Source: Sphingobium sp. CAP-1
GTDB lineage: Bacteria > Pseudomonadota > Alphaproteobacteria > Sphingomonadales > Sphingomonadaceae
Length of the DNA stretch: 64,000 nucleotides
Direction: 5' to 3'
Assembly (NCBI RefSeq): GCF_009720145.1
Contig: NZ_CP046253.1
Coordinates: 1,048,501-1,112,500 of the forward strand
Position numbers and translations under genes: made by a program. The stretch's first letter is position 1. Each line of letters begins with the position of its first letter. This document shows, piece by piece, positions 1 to 10,063 of the stretch. The notes under the pieces are model-generated. The model had not been told where the DNA came from, ran no database searches, and worked only from the letters and a program-made list of their open reading frames with translations.

Positions 1-545
1 CGGTCGAGATGCTCAAGACCCTGCGGGCGGGCGACGTTGATTTCGTTGTGGGCCTGCTCCCGCGTGAAAGCGCGGAGGATCTGGAGGCGATCGCACTGGC
101 CCATACGCCCTATTCGATTGTCGCGCGTGAAGGGCATCCGCTCCTGCGCCAGGAAAAGGTGACGCGCGATGATCTTGGTCGGTTCGACTGGCTGGTGGGT
201 GCTGTCGGATCGAGCCGCCGTGACTGTTTCGATCACCTCTTTGCCGGACACCCGGAAGTCAGGGCGCCTATCGCCACGTCTGCCCTTGCGATGATCCGCC
301 CGCTGATGATCGGCAGTGATCGACTAACGCTGATGACATCTTATGAGTTGCAGCATGAGGGACAGGGACTGGCGGCCATTCCCTTTGGCCCCATCGCGCC
401 GGTGCCGGTGATTGGTGTCACGAGCCGCGCAAACTGGTTGCCGACACGTCTACATGCCGATTTTCTGCAAATGCTGCGCGACCATGTCGATATGGTCATG
501 GACAGTCCGCTCAAGCCCCCGCTGGCGCAGGGGGCGTTTGCATGA
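1..545 (+). CDS. LysR-family transcriptional regulator, C-terminal part only
   Basis: The reading frame is open from the left edge, so the start and the N-terminal helix-turn-helix lie outside the window. What remains, about 180 residues, has the look of a LysR substrate-binding domain: the segment LRAGDVDFVVGLLPRE followed by HTPYSIVAREGHPLL is typical of the family's ligand-binding core. It would bind an effector and control a promoter nearby, perhaps that of the alpha/beta hydrolase 225 bases downstream, but LysR genes more often face their target and this one does not. The effector cannot be read from the sequence. Confidence 0.85.
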   Translation, partial: VEMLKTLRAGDVDFVVGLLPRESAEDLEAIALAHTPYSIVAREGHPLLRQEKVTRDDLGRFDWLVGAVGSSRRDCFDHLFAGHPEVRAPIATSALAMIRPLMIGSDRLTLMTSYELQHEGQGLAAIPFGPIAPVPVIGVTSRANWLPTRLHADFLQMLRDHVDMVMDSPLKPPLAQGAFA

Positions 546-662
546 TCTTCTCCTGCTGACCCTCGCCAACCCGGCGCGGATAAGGAGGGCATTGCAGGAT
601 CGCGCCGCGTGCCATCATGGCTGGACGCAGTTTCGCCATGGACGCGATGTTACCGACGCCCA

Positions 663-694
663 AATTGCATTTGATCGAACCATGCCATGCAATT
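663..694. promoter_or_regulatory. Perfect inverted repeat, possible operator upstream of the alpha/beta hydrolase
   Basis: AATTGCAT at 663-670 is matched by ATGCAATT at 687-694, an 8-base perfect inverted repeat with a 16-base spacer, 75 bases before the hydrolase start codon. Spacing and symmetry suit a dimeric regulator, possibly the LysR-type protein encoded just upstream. No clear -35/-10 pair was identified. Confidence 0.35.
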
Positions 695-769
695 GCGGCC
701 CATCGGAACAGTTTGCGTTCCTAAATGTTTGTCTGGACTAAGCAATATATCCGCGGGAGAGGACAGAAT

Positions 770-1453
770 ATGACAAATCCAGCGATCGTTCTCGTCCATG
801 GCTTCTGGGGCGGTGCAGCACATTGGGCAAAGATCATCCCGATGCTTCACATGCAGGGATATACAGACCTTCATGCGGTTGAAAATCCCCTGACCTCCCT
901 TGCTGACGATGCGGAACGAACGCGCAAGATGGTCAGGCAGATCGACGGGCCGGTCGTGCTGGTTGGTCATTCCTATGGCGGCAAGGTCATTTCGGAAATG
1001 GGTGGCCTGCCGAACGTCAAGGCGCTCGTCTATATCGCGGCCTTCGCGCCGGATGCAGGTGAAAGCGCGGGAGCTATCTCTCAGGCCCGGCCGCCGGCTG
1101 CCATCGCCAATCTGGCTCCCGACAGCGATGGCTTTCTTTGGATCAATCCCGACAAGTTTCATGAGAGTTTTTGTCAGGATCTGACGGCCAGTGAAGCCCT
1201 GGTCATGGCGGCCACCCAAAAGGCGCCCGTGGCCACGACCTTTGGTGACACCGTCACTGATCCGGCGTGGAAAGCGAAGCCCTGCTATTACCAGATATCG
1301 TTACAGGATCGCATGATCCATCCCGACAATGAGAAAATGATGGCGGCCCGCATGAATCCGGTCAAGACGATCGAACTGGATGCAAGTCATGCGTCGCTGG
1401 CATCGCATCCGGCCGAAATTACCGCCCTGATTATCGAGGCGGCGAAGGCCTGA
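770..1453 (+). CDS. Alpha/beta-fold hydrolase
   Basis: A 227-residue cytoplasmic serine hydrolase. The oxyanion segment LVHGFWGG is near residues 8-15, the nucleophile elbow GHSYGG puts the catalytic serine near residue 68, and DASHASLASHP near the C-terminus supplies the histidine. The length is normal for single-domain esterases of this superfamily. The start at 770 is chosen over an in-frame ATG at 725 because GGGAGAGGA lies just before it and the protein then begins directly with the first strand. It stands alone behind the LysR fragment with an inverted repeat between them. Likely an esterase acting on a small ester; the substrate is unknown. Confidence 0.85.
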   Translation: MTNPAIVLVHGFWGGAAHWAKIIPMLHMQGYTDLHAVENPLTSLADDAERTRKMVRQIDGPVVLVGHSYGGKVISEMGGLPNVKALVYIAAFAPDAGESAGAISQARPPAAIANLAPDSDGFLWINPDKFHESFCQDLTASEALVMAATQKAPVATTFGDTVTDPAWKAKPCYYQISLQDRMIHPDNEKMMAARMNPVKTIELDASHASLASHPAEITALIIEAAKA

Positions 1454-1857
1454 ACCACGACAGGGCAAAGCCCCCAATATTTGTCCCGTCACCGGCGCGG
1501 GAGGCTTTGTGACCTTCGCCATTGCCGATCCATCGACGATTGGCGAACCACTGTGTCGGCTTGTCGGGCAGGTGGATGGCGAAAGGCCGGTGATCGGCAT
1601 TGGGAGACGTGCGCGGGCGTGGTCGAGTTGCGCATCCTCAAGCTGCGCACCCGCAAGGTTCGCAGGGTTTCCGGGAGCCTCCCCGGTGAGCAGGGATGGC
1701 GGCGGCATCCGGCGCGGCCGTCGCGTTCCGGGGCCAGGTGGTGGACCTTATGCACCCGCCGGGCCAAATCGACGGATAGATGCCGGGTCCGTTCATCCCC
1801 CGTTTCGAATGGCCGATCCATCTGCTAGCCCGTCCCGGTCCACATGATGAGGGTTTC
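1454..1857. other. 404-base gap with no supported gene
   Basis: Several overlapping open frames exist here on both strands, as expected from high GC, but none has a ribosome-binding site, a recognisable domain or a composition like its neighbours. One frame runs in phase into the CorA gene from 1780, but its extra 26 residues look non-coding. No terminator or transposon end was recognised. Confidence 0.5.
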
Positions 1858-2826
1858 ATGACAGTAGTTGCCGCCTACCTCTATCGCAATGGCAGGCCGG
1901 TCATGCCTGTGACGCTGGATGAACCGTCCAAATGCGCTGCCGACCGGTCTGAATTTGTCTGGATCGGCCTTGTCGAACCCAGTGAGGAGGAACTGCGGAA
2001 ACTACAGGATAATTACCGCCTCCATCCGCTGGCGATCGAGGATGCGCTCAAGGCGCACCAGCGGCCCAAGGTGGACGTTTATGGCGACCAGCTCTTCGTG
2101 GTTGCCCGCACGGCTCATCTGGAGGACGACCGGATCGCCTATGGCGAAACCGCGATCTTCGTCAGCGAAAATCATATCATCACCGTTCGCCATGGTTCGG
2201 CGCGCGCGCATACCGAACTGCGCCAGCAACTGGAGGCAGCGCCCTCGCTCCTTGGGCATGGTGTGGACTATGTCCTCCACGCTATCCTCGACTTCATCGT
2301 CGACGGCTATCCGCCGATCGTCGAGGCGATTGAAGAAGAAGTGCTGGAAACCGAGCAACGCACGCTCGATACGTTTCTGGAGCGGGAAGAGGTCCGGCGC
2401 CTGTTCACCCTGCGGCGGGAACTGATCCGGTTCGAGCGCATCCTGGGTCCGATGTCAGAGATGTGCAAGCGGCTGACGCATTTGGACCTGCCCGCGCTCG
2501 ATCATGAGGTGCGCCCCTATTTCAACGATGTTTACGATCATGTGCGGCGCGTGGAAGCACGGGTCGGCAGCCTGCGCGAGATACTGACATCGGTATTCGA
2601 GGCCAGCAATCTGCTCGAACAGCAGCGGCAGGGAACGATCACCCGCCAGCTTGCGGCCTGGGCGGCGATACTGGCGGTGCCGACCGCGATTGCGGGTATC
2701 TATGGCATGAACTTCGAGCATATGCCCGAACTCAAGACGCGTTACGGCTATTTCATCATATTGGGCGTGATTTCGGTTCTATGCCTGACGCTGTTCATCC
2801 GCTTCAGGAAGCTCAAATGGTTGTGA
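1858..2826 (+). CDS. CorA-family divalent cation transporter
   Basis: A 322-residue CorA-type channel. The N-terminal cytoplasmic domain is followed by a long helical stretch and two C-terminal membrane helices; the family signature YGMN followed by FEHMPEL sits between them, and the protein ends with the basic RFRKLKWL tail. CorA pentamers carry Mg2+, Co2+ or Ni2+ across the inner membrane; the MPEL loop is typical. The start at 1858 is preferred over 1780 because a GAGGG ribosome site precedes it and the family normally begins with a short variable strand. The gene seems to be a single transcription unit. Confidence 0.95.
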   Translation: MTVVAAYLYRNGRPVMPVTLDEPSKCAADRSEFVWIGLVEPSEEELRKLQDNYRLHPLAIEDALKAHQRPKVDVYGDQLFVVARTAHLEDDRIAYGETAIFVSENHIITVRHGSARAHTELRQQLEAAPSLLGHGVDYVLHAILDFIVDGYPPIVEAIEEEVLETEQRTLDTFLEREEVRRLFTLRRELIRFERILGPMSEMCKRLTHLDLPALDHEVRPYFNDVYDHVRRVEARVGSLREILTSVFEASNLLEQQRQGTITRQLAAWAAILAVPTAIAGIYGMNFEHMPELKTRYGYFIILGVISVLCLTLFIRFRKLKWL

Positions 2827-2928
2827 ACCGGGTGATCGTTTCAAATATTTACCCTGTCCATATTCAGGCACTGATGCACCGTGGCAGCCAACAGAATTGG
2901 CGTGCGGGCCGTTGCGGCACAAAAATGC

Positions 2929-4182
2929 TTACCGCCTAGGCGGCGGCAGCGTCTCGAACCGGCGCGCCTTGAGCAGGTCGGGGAATAGTCGCACCCACAG
3001 GGCGGCTATTCCGATCGCGCAGGCACCACCGACAACCACTGCGGCGACAGGGCCAAGCAGGGCAGCGGCCACACCGGATTCCATTTCGCCCAGTTCGTTC
3101 GATCCGGCAACGAACAGGCTGGAAATCGCGCCGACCCGGCCACGTTTGTCGTCGGGCGTGGCCAACTGTATCAACGACTGCCGGATATAGACCGAAACCA
3201 TATCCACGGCGCCGGCCGCGGCGAGGAAGATCAGTGAGAGCGGCATGGATCGGGACAGCCCAAAACCGATGGTTGCGGCGCCGAAAATACCGACGGCAAT
3301 GAGCATCTTCGCGCCGACATCGTCACGAACGGGGCGCCAGGACAGCCAGATGGCCGTCGCCAGCGCGCCGATGGACGAGGCGGCGCGCAATTGCCCCAGG
3401 CCTTCAGGCCCGACATGCAGCACGTCGCGCGCGAAGATTGGAAGCATGGCATTTGTGCCGCCCAGCAGCACCGCAAACATATCGAGGCTGATGGCTCCCA
3501 GCAGAAGCCGATGGGTCAGAACATAGTGAAAGCCGTCCAGCATTTGCGGGATGGCGCCTCGACCGTCCGTCAACGGTTTTTGAACGATCGGCCTGATCTG
3601 CAAGTGCAGGAGCAGCGCGACAAGCAGCAACCCCGTGCTGAGTGCAAAAGCCCAGCCTTCTGCCACGGCATAGGCGAAACCGCCCAGCACCGGCCCCATG
3701 ATGGCGCCGATGCGACCTGCTATGGCTGTGACGGCTATCGCTTGGGGAAGGGCGGCAGGCGGCACCAGCGCTGGCGGCAGCGCGTTCATCGCTGGCTGAT
3801 AGAAGGCGCGCGCACCGGCAAAGAGTGCAGCGGCAAGATAGAGGGCATAGAGATTCTGCCCCGATCCGAAGGCCAGGAAGGTCAGGGCCGCAGGACAAAG
3901 CAACTGGCCGGTGAGCGCGACGCGGACAACCTTGCGTCGATCGAACCGATCGGCCGCAAGGCCGGTAAAGGGGCTGAGGAACAGGATCGGCAGAAACTGG
4001 ACGAGGCCGATCAGGCCGAGCCGCAAGGCGGCGGCGCGGATGCCCATGGACAGGCGTGCTTCGTCATAGACGGCCCATCCCAGGGCAACGACAAGACCGC
4101 TATGCGCCAGCATCGCACAGATGCGTGCAGCCCAGAACAGACGAAAATCGCGATAGGAAAAGGGGTGCCGGGCATCGACCAT
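2929..4182 (-). CDS. MFS transporter, EntS-like
   Basis: A 417-residue, 12-helix major facilitator of the MFS_3 type found in the enterobactin exporter EntS and related drug exporters. The motif FSYRDFRLFWAAR at the N-terminus and ADRFDRRKV between helices 2 and 3 are characteristic. The start at 4182 gives the usual N-terminus; a TTG at 4227 would add 15 unlikely residues, and neither has a good ribosome site. It is divergent from the lactonase gene. Probably exports a small molecule, but no neighbour fixes the substrate. A siderophore role is only a guess from family resemblance. Confidence 0.85.
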   Translation of the reverse strand: MVDARHPFSYRDFRLFWAARICAMLAHSGLVVALGWAVYDEARLSMGIRAAALRLGLIGLVQFLPILFLSPFTGLAADRFDRRKVVRVALTGQLLCPAALTFLAFGSGQNLYALYLAAALFAGARAFYQPAMNALPPALVPPAALPQAIAVTAIAGRIGAIMGPVLGGFAYAVAEGWAFALSTGLLLVALLLHLQIRPIVQKPLTDGRGAIPQMLDGFHYVLTHRLLLGAISLDMFAVLLGGTNAMLPIFARDVLHVGPEGLGQLRAASSIGALATAIWLSWRPVRDDVGAKMLIAVGIFGAATIGFGLSRSMPLSLIFLAAAGAVDMVSVYIRQSLIQLATPDDKRGRVGAISSLFVAGSNELGEMESGVAAALLGPVAAVVVGGACAIGIAALWVRLFPDLLKARRFETLPPPRR

Positions 4183-4348
4183 GGGCTTTTGCGCTAACAG
4201 CGGGCACGCTGAACGTCGAGGGAGCAATCCCCCTGCAACTGAATGGTGCGGAGGTTTCGATGTAGATCGCGCTGCTTCTTATAGCCACGATCCGGCGCCC
4301 CGTGCGAGATCAGGGCGAGGCGCGATAGATATTGCAGGAAAGATGCCG

Positions 4349-5512
4349 ATGCATGACAGCTTCAACCGGAGGATGACGCGCCGCTGTGTCGCGACAGCGG
4401 CACTGGCCGCGATGGCGCTGTCATCGCTTCCTCTGCTGGCGGCCCCGGCGCGTGAGGTGGGGGTTTATGTGGGCACGCATGGTTCCGACATTCAATATGG
4501 CCGCTTCGACCAAAGGACCGGTGCGCTCGTCATGACTGGCGCGATTGCCAATGTTCCGCGCCCGACCTGGACCATCCGGCACCCGCGCCTTCCCATACTC
4601 TATTCAGTCAATGAAGAGGGCAATGACGGGGCGAAGAACGGGAGCATCTTCGCTTTTCGCATCAATGCGAGGGATGGCTCGCTTACCAGGCTTAACGAGG
4701 TCGATGCACAGGGCGGCGGCACCACCTATCTCGCGCTTGATGCCCTGTCGAATACGCTGATTGCCGCCAATTATGGCGGCGGTTCGGTGGCGACCTTCCC
4801 GATTTTGAAGGATGGCAGTATCGGCCCGGCGGTGTCGGTGGTTGCCGCAGCGGGGTCCGGGCCGCATCGCAGACAGACAAAGCCCCATGCCCATAGTGTC
4901 ATGGTCGACCCGTCGGGGCGCTTCCTGATCGCGGCGGACCTGGGGGCCGATCGCCTGTTCGTGTATCCGTTCGACGGCAAGAGACATGCGATCCTGCCCG
5001 ATCAACCGGGGCAGGATCGCCACTTCATCGCGCAGCCTGGAAGCGGGCCGCGCCATATCGCCTTCCATCCGCGCGGGCATTTCCTCTATCTCATCAACGA
5101 ACTGACCGCGCAGGTGCAGGCCTTCTCCTGGGACGCGACGGTCGGGCGACTGGCGCTTGTGCAGACGATCTCGACCAATGCGCCCGATCATCAGGGCGAC
5201 AGCAGCGCATCGGAAATATTGGTCAGCCGCGATGGCCGTTTCCTCTATGCAGGCAATCGTGGCGAAAACAGCCTTCTCGTCTATGCGATCGACCGGAAAA
5301 GGGGCACGCTCTCGCCGGTGCAACGGGTCGCATCGGGCGGGAACGTGCCGTGGGGCTTTGCCTTCGATCCCAGCGGACACTGGTTACTGGTTGCCAATGA
5401 AAAGTCCGACCGCGTCAATATTTTTGCCGTCGATCGCCGCACCGGCCGCCTGCGCGACAGCGGCCAGTCGGCATCCTTGCCCAAGCCGGTCAGTTTCAGC
5501 TTCGCGCCCTGA
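4349..5512 (+). CDS. Lactonase family protein (seven-bladed beta-propeller), exported
   Basis: A 387-residue protein of the 6-phosphogluconolactonase (YbhE/Pgl) propeller family. Repeats such as DPSGRFL, HPRGHFLYLIN, SRDGRFLYAGNRG and DPSGHWLLVANE mark successive blades. The N-terminus (RRMTRRCVATAALAAM, then a hydrophobic run to LAAPA) is a signal peptide with a twin-arginine look, so it acts in the periplasm, where cytosolic sugar phosphate would not be the substrate. AGGAA at 4336-4340 stands eight bases before ATG 4349, which is preferred over ATG 4343. Periplasmic members may open lactones made by sugar oxidation; nearby glycosidase genes fit that idea, but the substrate is inferred. Confidence 0.85.
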   Translation: MHDSFNRRMTRRCVATAALAAMALSSLPLLAAPAREVGVYVGTHGSDIQYGRFDQRTGALVMTGAIANVPRPTWTIRHPRLPILYSVNEEGNDGAKNGSIFAFRINARDGSLTRLNEVDAQGGGTTYLALDALSNTLIAANYGGGSVATFPILKDGSIGPAVSVVAAAGSGPHRRQTKPHAHSVMVDPSGRFLIAADLGADRLFVYPFDGKRHAILPDQPGQDRHFIAQPGSGPRHIAFHPRGHFLYLINELTAQVQAFSWDATVGRLALVQTISTNAPDHQGDSSASEILVSRDGRFLYAGNRGENSLLVYAIDRKRGTLSPVQRVASGGNVPWGFAFDPSGHWLLVANEKSDRVNIFAVDRRTGRLRDSGQSASLPKPVSFSFAP

Positions 5513-5517
5513 ACGGC

Positions 5518-6429
5518 TCAGGCCAATGTGCGTTTGAACAGGGCCAGTGTCCGACCCCAGGCCAGGTCGGCCGCCGCCTTGTTGAAGCGGGGTGTGGTGT
5601 CGTTGTTGAAACCATGCTCCGCGCCATCGTAGATATAGGCCTTGTAGGAAATTCCGGCCTCTTTCAGCGCCGCTTCATAACCCGGCCAGCCCGCATTGGT
5701 GCGCTCGTCATTGCCGCCATAATGAATCAGCAGTTCCGCCTTGATCCTGGACACGTCGGCCAGCGGCGCCGGGCTGCCATAAAAGGGGACGGCGGCGCGC
5801 AGGTCGGCAATACGGGTTGCCAGCAGATTGGCAATGCCGCCCCCGAAACAGAAGCCCACCGCCCCCATCCTGCCATTGCTGCCCTTCATTGTCCGGGCAT
5901 AGGCGGTGGCGGCCACGAAATCCTCGCCGATCTTGGCGCGATCCAATGTCGCGAAGGCGGCGCGCGCCTTGTCCTCGTCGCCGGGATAGCCGCCCAGCGT
6001 CGTCAGCGCGTCCGGCGCCACCGCAAGAAAGCCGTCGAGGGCCAGCCGCCTGGCGATATCCTCGATATGCGGATTAAGACCCCGATTTTCATGGGCAACG
6101 ATGATGACGGGCAGGGTCTTTCCGACATCGGCGGCCCTGCGCGCGACATAGGCGCGGATCGTGCCATTGCCTTGCGGTGACGCGATATCGACATGGCTGA
6201 TGGTCAGACGTTCGTCATCGGGCTTCACGACCTGCCCTCGTGCGAAATCGGGGCTGAGCGCGGCCAGGGTTGCGGTCGCGGCAGCGGTGCCGCCGACGTG
6301 CAGCGCGCATTGCTGAAGAAAGCCTCTGCGGTCGATGGCCCCATGCACATAGGCATCGAAGAGGTCGAGTATCGCGCGCGGATAGTGCGTTGCATTGCCT
6401 GCCCCGGCCGCGTCGTCATCCTTTGCCAT
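5518..6429 (-). CDS. Dienelactone hydrolase family protein with Tat-like leader
   Basis: A 303-residue alpha/beta hydrolase. The cysteine elbow GFCFGGG, an aspartate in GGNDERTN and the histidine in DGAEHGFNN form the Cys-Asp-His triad typical of dienelactone hydrolases. An N-terminal extension carries DRRGFLQQCALHVGG followed by an Ala-rich hydrophobic stretch, a Tat-type signal, so the enzyme is probably periplasmic; this extended form is common and usually of unknown substrate. AAGGA seven bases ahead supports the start at 6429 over 6477. It converges on the lactonase gene, with five bases between the stops. Confidence 0.9.
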   Translation of the reverse strand: MAKDDDAAGAGNATHYPRAILDLFDAYVHGAIDRRGFLQQCALHVGGTAAATATLAALSPDFARGQVVKPDDERLTISHVDIASPQGNGTIRAYVARRAADVGKTLPVIIVAHENRGLNPHIEDIARRLALDGFLAVAPDALTTLGGYPGDEDKARAAFATLDRAKIGEDFVAATAYARTMKGSNGRMGAVGFCFGGGIANLLATRIADLRAAVPFYGSPAPLADVSRIKAELLIHYGGNDERTNAGWPGYEAALKEAGISYKAYIYDGAEHGFNNDTTPRFNKAAADLAWGRTLALFKRTLA

Positions 6430-6605
6430 ATCGCTATCCTTTTGAAACATCGCCAGCCGAACGTATCGACCGATCATCGGCGCAAGCCAACATAAAGGCG
6501 GTCGCAGTGATAGATATGACGGTTCCCCTCTTGGTGAGCCACCCTAAAACCAGCAATGGTAGCGCACACATCGCGCGAAACGGGCGGCTATAGGAGGAGA
6601 TGGGG

Positions 6606-8968
6606 ATGCATTATCGGATGACCCGGCGGACGTTGCTGACAGGATCGATGCTGGCGGCCGTGCCGGCTTCGGGCGCCATGAGGCGTTTGCCCTATCGGGA
6701 TTCGATGCTGCCGATATCCGATCGCGTCGCGGATCTGCTGGGGCGCATGACGCTTGAGGAGAAGGTCGCGCAAATGCGCTGCCTCTGGTTCGGAAAGGCC
6801 ACCATTTGCGAAACTGACGGCCGTTTTTCACCGGCGAAGGCCGCCACCGCGCTTGCCGACGGGATCGGCCAGATTGGTCGTCCGTCGGACACGGCCGGAT
6901 CGGCGCGCTTCAAGCGCGACCATTTCCGATCGCTTGACGAAACCATCAGCTTCATCAACGCGACCCAGGCTTTCCTGGTCGAAAAGACCCGCCTTGGCAT
7001 CCCCGCTCTCTTCCATGAGGAAACGGCGCATGGTCTGGCTGTCCCCGGCGCAACGGTCTTTCCATCGCCGCCAGCGCTCGGCAGCAGTTGGGACCCGGAT
7101 CTGATCGAGCAGGTCTTTACGGTTACGGCCCGTGAAGGGCGACTGCGGGGCGCCACCGTTGGCCTCAGCCCGGTCATCGATCTCGCTCGCGATTCCCGAT
7201 ATGGTCGTGTCGAGGAAATGTTCGGGCAAGACCCCTATCATGTCGGTCAGATGGGGCTGGCGGCCGTTCGAGGGCTTCAGGGGCGCAAGCGGCCGATCGC
7301 GGATGACCGCATATTCGCGACTCTCAAGCATTTTCTCCATGCCTCCCCGCAGGGCGGGATCAATCTGTCGCCGGCGGATTTGCACGAACGTGGTCTGCGC
7401 GAAACCTACCTCCAGCCCTTCAGGCGGGCCATTAGCGAGGGCGATGCTGCGATCATCATGCCATCCTATAATGAGGTGCTGGGCATTCCCGCTCATGCCA
7501 ATAACGGGTTGCTACAGACGATCGGCCGGGAACAATTCGGGTTTAAGGGCGCCTATTTCAGCGACTATAATGGCGTTACCAACCTGGTGACTCACCATCA
7601 TGTCGCGGCCGGCAATGACGATGCGGCGGTGATCGCGATCGAGGCCGGGATTGACGCGGAGTTGCCTGAGGGCAAGGCCTATGCCCTGCTTCCCGCGCTG
7701 GTGCGGGCCGGGCGGGTATCGGAAGATCGGATAGACGCGGCGGTTTCGCATATCCTTGCCCTGAAATTCGAGGCAGGGCTGTTCGAACGCCCCTATCTCG
7801 ATCTGCGCGCGGCGCGGCGGAACATCAATCGCCCTGATGATGTGGCCCTTGCCCGCCATGCCGCGCGGAAATCGGTCATCCTCCTCAAGAATGACGATAT
7901 CCTGCCGATTGATCCCCAATCGCGCCGGCATATCGCCGTCATCGGCTCGCTGGCGGAACATGCCCTGTTTGGCGGCTATTCCGGGGAAAATGACAAGGCG
8001 ACGAGTCTGTTGGCTGGGCTTCGCGGCGCGCTGCCCGCCGCGCGGATCGAATATGCGCCAGGTGTCCGTATCGTTGCCCCCCTGCAACCTGGCGAGCGGG
8101 ACAATCTGTCCCCGATCCGTCCCGCCGACCCCGATGAGAATGAACGCCTGATGGCCGAGGCGGTCGAACTGGCGGCAAGGGCGGATATGGTCATCCTGAC
8201 GGTCGGCGATGTGCCGCAGATCACACGCGAGGCGATCTATCCCGAAGCTCCCGGCGATCGCGTGACGATCGGCTTGTTCGGCGATCAGGACCGGCTGGTG
8301 GATAGGGTGCTGGCGGTCGGCAAGCCGGTGATCGCCGTCCTTCACAATGGTCGTGCGCTGGCTGTGTCGCGCCTCGCGCAAGGGGCGGATGCGCTGCTTG
8401 AGGCATGGTATCTGGGGCAGGAGGGCGGGAATGCGCTGGCGGACATCATCGTCGGCAACTTCACCCCGGTGGCAAGCTCGCGGTTGACGTGCCGCGGTCA
8501 GTGGGGGGTATCCCGCAAACCTATGACCGCCATCCCAGCGCCAGCATCCACCGGGCGATAGAGGAGGAACGACGCCCCCTTTTCCCCTTCGGTTTTGGCC
8601 TGAGCTATACCCGATTCGAGATTGGGGCGCCGCAATTGTCGACAGACCATATCGCGTCCGATGGCCATGTCCGGGTGGATGTGGAAGTGACGAATGTCGG
8701 CAATCGCGCCGGTGATGAAGTGGTGCAAATCTATGTCCGCGATGAAGTCAGTTCGGCGCCACGCCCCCTGCTCGAACTCAAGGCCTTTCGTCGGATCGGC
8801 CTTGTTCCCGGCGAGAAGAAGGTCGTAACATTCGATCTGGGGCCAGATGCCTTGGCCTTCTGGGATCGCGACATGCACTGGCGGGTGGAACCAGGTGCCT
8901 TCTCGATCCATGCAGGTAACAGCTCGGCCAACCTGAAGTCGGCGCGCCTCCTGATCACATCTGGCTGA
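6606..8968 (+). pseudogene. Glycoside hydrolase family 3 beta-glucosidase, interrupted by a one-base frameshift
   Basis: The first frame (6606-8561) encodes a Tat-type leader (TRRTLLTGS), the GH3 N-terminal barrel with the nucleophile region FSDYNG, and the (alpha/beta) sandwich domain. At the four-C run 8464-8467 the frame is lost: adding one C restores GGKLAVDVPRSVG and continues without a break into PLFPFGFGLSYT and the C-terminal fibronectin-III-like domain, ending at 8968. The whole would be about 787 residues, normal for GH3. The start at 6606 has AGGAGG eight bases upstream. The mutation may be real, removing the C-terminal domain, or a homopolymer sequencing error. Divergent from the dienelactone hydrolase gene. 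Confidence 0.85.
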
Positions 8969-8973
8969 CGCCT

Positions 8974-10062
8974 CTAAAAGGCCATGCTCAACAGCAGGTT
9001 GAAGGTGGTGGACTGGAAGCTGCCCTTCAGGCTGTCGCGACGGGCGGCATAGAGATCGAGCCGCCCCTTGCCACCAAGATTCATCGCCACGCCCGTTTTG
9101 AGATAGAGTGAACTGGGATCATGCTCGTTTTTGGCGATCGTGTTGCGAACTTCACTCTCAAGGCCCGCCTCGCCATAGGGAACGGGATTCCAGGGACGAA
9201 ATCCGTCTTTCTCCAGCCGTATCGTCGCGATGCCGAGCATATAATCTTCGCGGCGGCCAGCGACGGATGCGGCAAGGCTGTTCACCGAACGATCGAATTT
9301 GCTGTCCTGCCAGACGAACGCCAGGGCGGGGCGCATGACCCATCCATGCGGGATGCCACCCAGTTGGCGCTTGCGATAGGTGCCGATCAAGGCGGCCTCG
9401 CTGTAGCGGCGCCGGAAATTCTGACGATTGCGGATCGCGCCGAAGCGGACATTCGGCATGATGCTATCCGCATCACCGCCTAGCTGCGAAACCCGTAGTG
9501 ACGCGCCCCATTGGGGGGCAAAGCGGTAGAGCATGTCGACCCGCCAGCCATTGCCCTGGGTGGAAATATCGCCCCCGTTATGACGCAAGGACACGTCCGA
9601 TGTTTCATGAATGACCCCCGCGCCGATCAGGACATTGTCGCCGCTCAGCCAGACCAACTGCGCCATGCCTACCTGCGTGTCATTGTCGATCTGTGTCGGC
9701 CCGTCATTGCCGCCGCGCGCCATGATGTTGGCATAGCCGACCTTCACATGAAGCCCCTTGCCCAGTGCAGGCACGGGGATGATCGCATTGGCCGGCGTGA
9801 CAAAGGCCGTGACATTGTCATCGAATATATAGGAGGAACCCGTAGCCGCGACGAGATTATTATGGGCGTTATAGAGGCCGATCCGCGCCTGGACCGCGCC
9901 ATATTGCTCGCTGCTGTTGAACCGTGCCATGAGACCGGAGTCGCCAAAGCTGCGATTGATGGCCGACGGCGCAGATATGGCTGCGTCGCCGGTCTGGCCT
10001 TCCGCCGAAACCGATCCGAGACAGCCCATGATGCAGGCTGTGATCGCCCATGGTCGCCACAT
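8974..10062 (-). CDS. Outer-membrane beta-barrel protein, uncharacterised
   Basis: A protein of about 362 residues with a signal peptide (MWRPWAITACIMGCLGSVSA) and alternating hydrophobic strands throughout, ending in LLLSMAF, a C-terminal aromatic residue typical of outer-membrane barrels. It somewhat resembles autotransporter-type barrels but lacks a long passenger. The chosen ATG follows the stop of the siderophore-interacting protein by one base, suggesting translational coupling; an ATG at 10080 is possible. The pairing with a siderophore-interacting flavoprotein suggests an envelope role in iron or small-molecule handling, which is inference only. Confidence 0.65.
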   Translation of the reverse strand: MWRPWAITACIMGCLGSVSAEGQTGDAAISAPSAINRSFGDSGLMARFNSSEQYGAVQARIGLYNAHNNLVAATGSSYIFDDNVTAFVTPANAIIPVPALGKGLHVKVGYANIMARGGNDGPTQIDNDTQVGMAQLVWLSGDNVLIGAGVIHETSDVSLRHNGGDISTQGNGWRVDMLYRFAPQWGASLRVSQLGGDADSIMPNVRFGAIRNRQNFRRRYSEAALIGTYRKRQLGGIPHGWVMRPALAFVWQDSKFDRSVNSLAASVAGRREDYMLGIATIRLEKDGFRPWNPVPYGEAGLESEVRNTIAKNEHDPSSLYLKTGVAMNLGGKGRLDLYAARRDSLKGSFQSTTFNLLLSMAF

Positions 10063-10063
10063 C

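Noticed and set aside
1481..1828. Overlapping short frames in the gap before corA
   Set aside because: No start signal, no family resemblance and mutually overlapping on both strands; treated as non-coding.
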